DNA of 64,000 bases from an uncultured Bacteroidales bacterium (GTDB lineage: Bacteria > Bacteroidota > Bacteroidia > Bacteroidales > F082): NCBI GenBank assembly GCA_905233685.1, contig CAJOEZ010000023.1:1-64000 (forward strand), in the 5' to 3' direction. The first letter of the stretch is position 1. The number at the start of each line of letters is the position of its first letter. The translations under genes were made by a program, and so were the position numbers. Shown one piece after another: positions 63,482 through 64,000 of the stretch. Under the pieces are notes generated by a model. That model ran no database searches and had not been told where the DNA came from. It saw nothing but the letters and a program-made list of their open reading frames with translations.

Positions 63482-64000
63482 TTAGTCCTCCTGTTCGTAA
63501 TAGTAGGAATAGTCAATGCCTTTCATGAAGATTTCGCGGTCGTCTATCTTGTCGGTCAAGGCCCCTTTGAGCAAGGCTTTAATGCTACTGGCGTCGGTCG
63601 TGCTTTTGTGCATGGCATCCAAATACGTCTTCTTGTCAATCTTGCTCCAATCGACACACCTCTTCAACCTCTTCTTGAAAATCAAGTCAAGCCAGATGCG
63701 CGTCGATCGGCCATTGCCTTCCATGAAAGGATGCGCCATGTTCATCTCCACATACTTGTCGACAATTTCGTCGAAGGTCGTTTCGGGCATCTGCTCGATA
63801 ACCTCAAGGTTTTGCATCAGGTATTCTGCCCTGCAAAAGATGGTGCCGCCCTTTGAGATGGTCTTGGTGCGAATCTTCCCTGCAAAGTCGTAAAGTCCGC
63901 CGAAGAGATAGGCGTGAATTTGTTGAAGAGCCTTTACCTTACCCACTTCCTTGTCGGCCACAAGATTGCTTTCCCAAAGCGTGTAAGCTTTCTTCCGGCT
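63482..64000 (-). CDS. Fic/Doc-family protein, 5' end outside the window
   Basis: A partial gene. The frame is open to the right edge (reading SRKKAYTLWESNL before the GTG at 63961), so the start lies just beyond 64000. GLQQIHAYLF-like KALQQIHAYLFGGLYDFAGK is the Fic flap region, and the catalytic motif HPFMEGNGRSTR (HPFxEGNGR) is complete, so it should AMPylate or otherwise modify a protein. No inhibitory [S/T]xxxE(G/N) helix is visible in the part present. Fic proteins often belong to toxin-antitoxin modules; a partner, if any, is outside the window. Confidence 0.88.
   Translation of the reverse strand, partial: SRKKAYTLWESNLVADKEVGKVKALQQIHAYLFGGLYDFAGKIRTKTISKGGTIFCRAEYLMQNLEVIEQMPETTFDEIVDKYVEMNMAHPFMEGNGRSTRIWLDLIFKKRLKRCVDWSKIDKKTYLDAMHKSTTDASSIKALLKGALTDKIDDREIFMKGIDYSYYYEQED

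Overview
The window comes from a chromosome of an anaerobic bacterium of the order Bacteroidales. Three things point there. Many promoters carry the Bacteroidetes -7 box TAnnTTTG, several with a TTTG -33 element about 20 bp upstream. Four secreted proteins end in a type IX secretion (Por/T9SS) sorting domain. The metabolism is that of a peptide-using fermenter: C10 proteases, an OPT transporter, 2-oxoacid:ferredoxin oxidoreductase and a CoA-transferase. T9SS cargo fits Porphyromonas/Prevotella-like or uncultured gut/rumen lineages better than gut Bacteroides. The species cannot be told from the sequence.

Layout. 1-9.3 kb: an HTH regulator with a membrane partner, a TlpA-type lipoprotein, then a tightly overlapping leftward operon (CAT-like acetyltransferase, a frameshifted cysteine-rich gene, a flavodoxin-like protein, a PNPOx protein, a CDP-alcohol phosphatidyltransferase, an S41 protease, a GNAT), a TetR-like regulator and a CPBP protease. 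9.4-22.5 kb: two C10 proteases, an AlkZ-like protein, a membrane thioredoxin, an OPT transporter and mfd. 22.6-34.4 kb, leftward: an AgcS symporter, a frameshifted CobW-family GTPase, a C45/C69-like hydrolase, DsbD, tilS, and a 2,068-bp tandem duplication of a T9SS thioredoxin-like protein plus a flavin reductase; its junction created a tilS/flavin reductase chimera. 34.5-38.7 kb: a strong promoter, about 310 nt of structured non-coding sequence, and a compact acyl-assembly operon (GNAT, ACP, KAS III, SDR, KAS III). 38.7-41.8 kb: two divergent AAA/DUF4143 ATPases, each with its own direct-repeat array at its promoter. 41.8-53.4 kb: korB (disrupted) and korA, a ferredoxin, a lipoprotein, a GH2 glycosidase, a protein kinase/AAA+ fusion with a small partner, a HEPN/MNT pair and gyrB. 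53.5-64 kb: an outer-membrane barrel and a TPR protein, a LuxR regulator and a hemerythrin protein, a cobalamin riboswitch ahead of a CoA-transferase, MarC, an AspT-like carrier and the 3' part of a fic gene.

Themes. Thiol-redox and envelope functions recur (TlpA types, DsbD, T9SS thioredoxin-like proteins). Short dispersed repeats are abundant and have invaded at least two reading frames. korB and the CobW gene each lack a short internal segment, which is either real decay or an assembly fault. The least familiar parts are the acyl-assembly operon with its leader RNA, the iteron-bearing ATPase pair, the kinase/AAA+ fusion and the duplication chimera.
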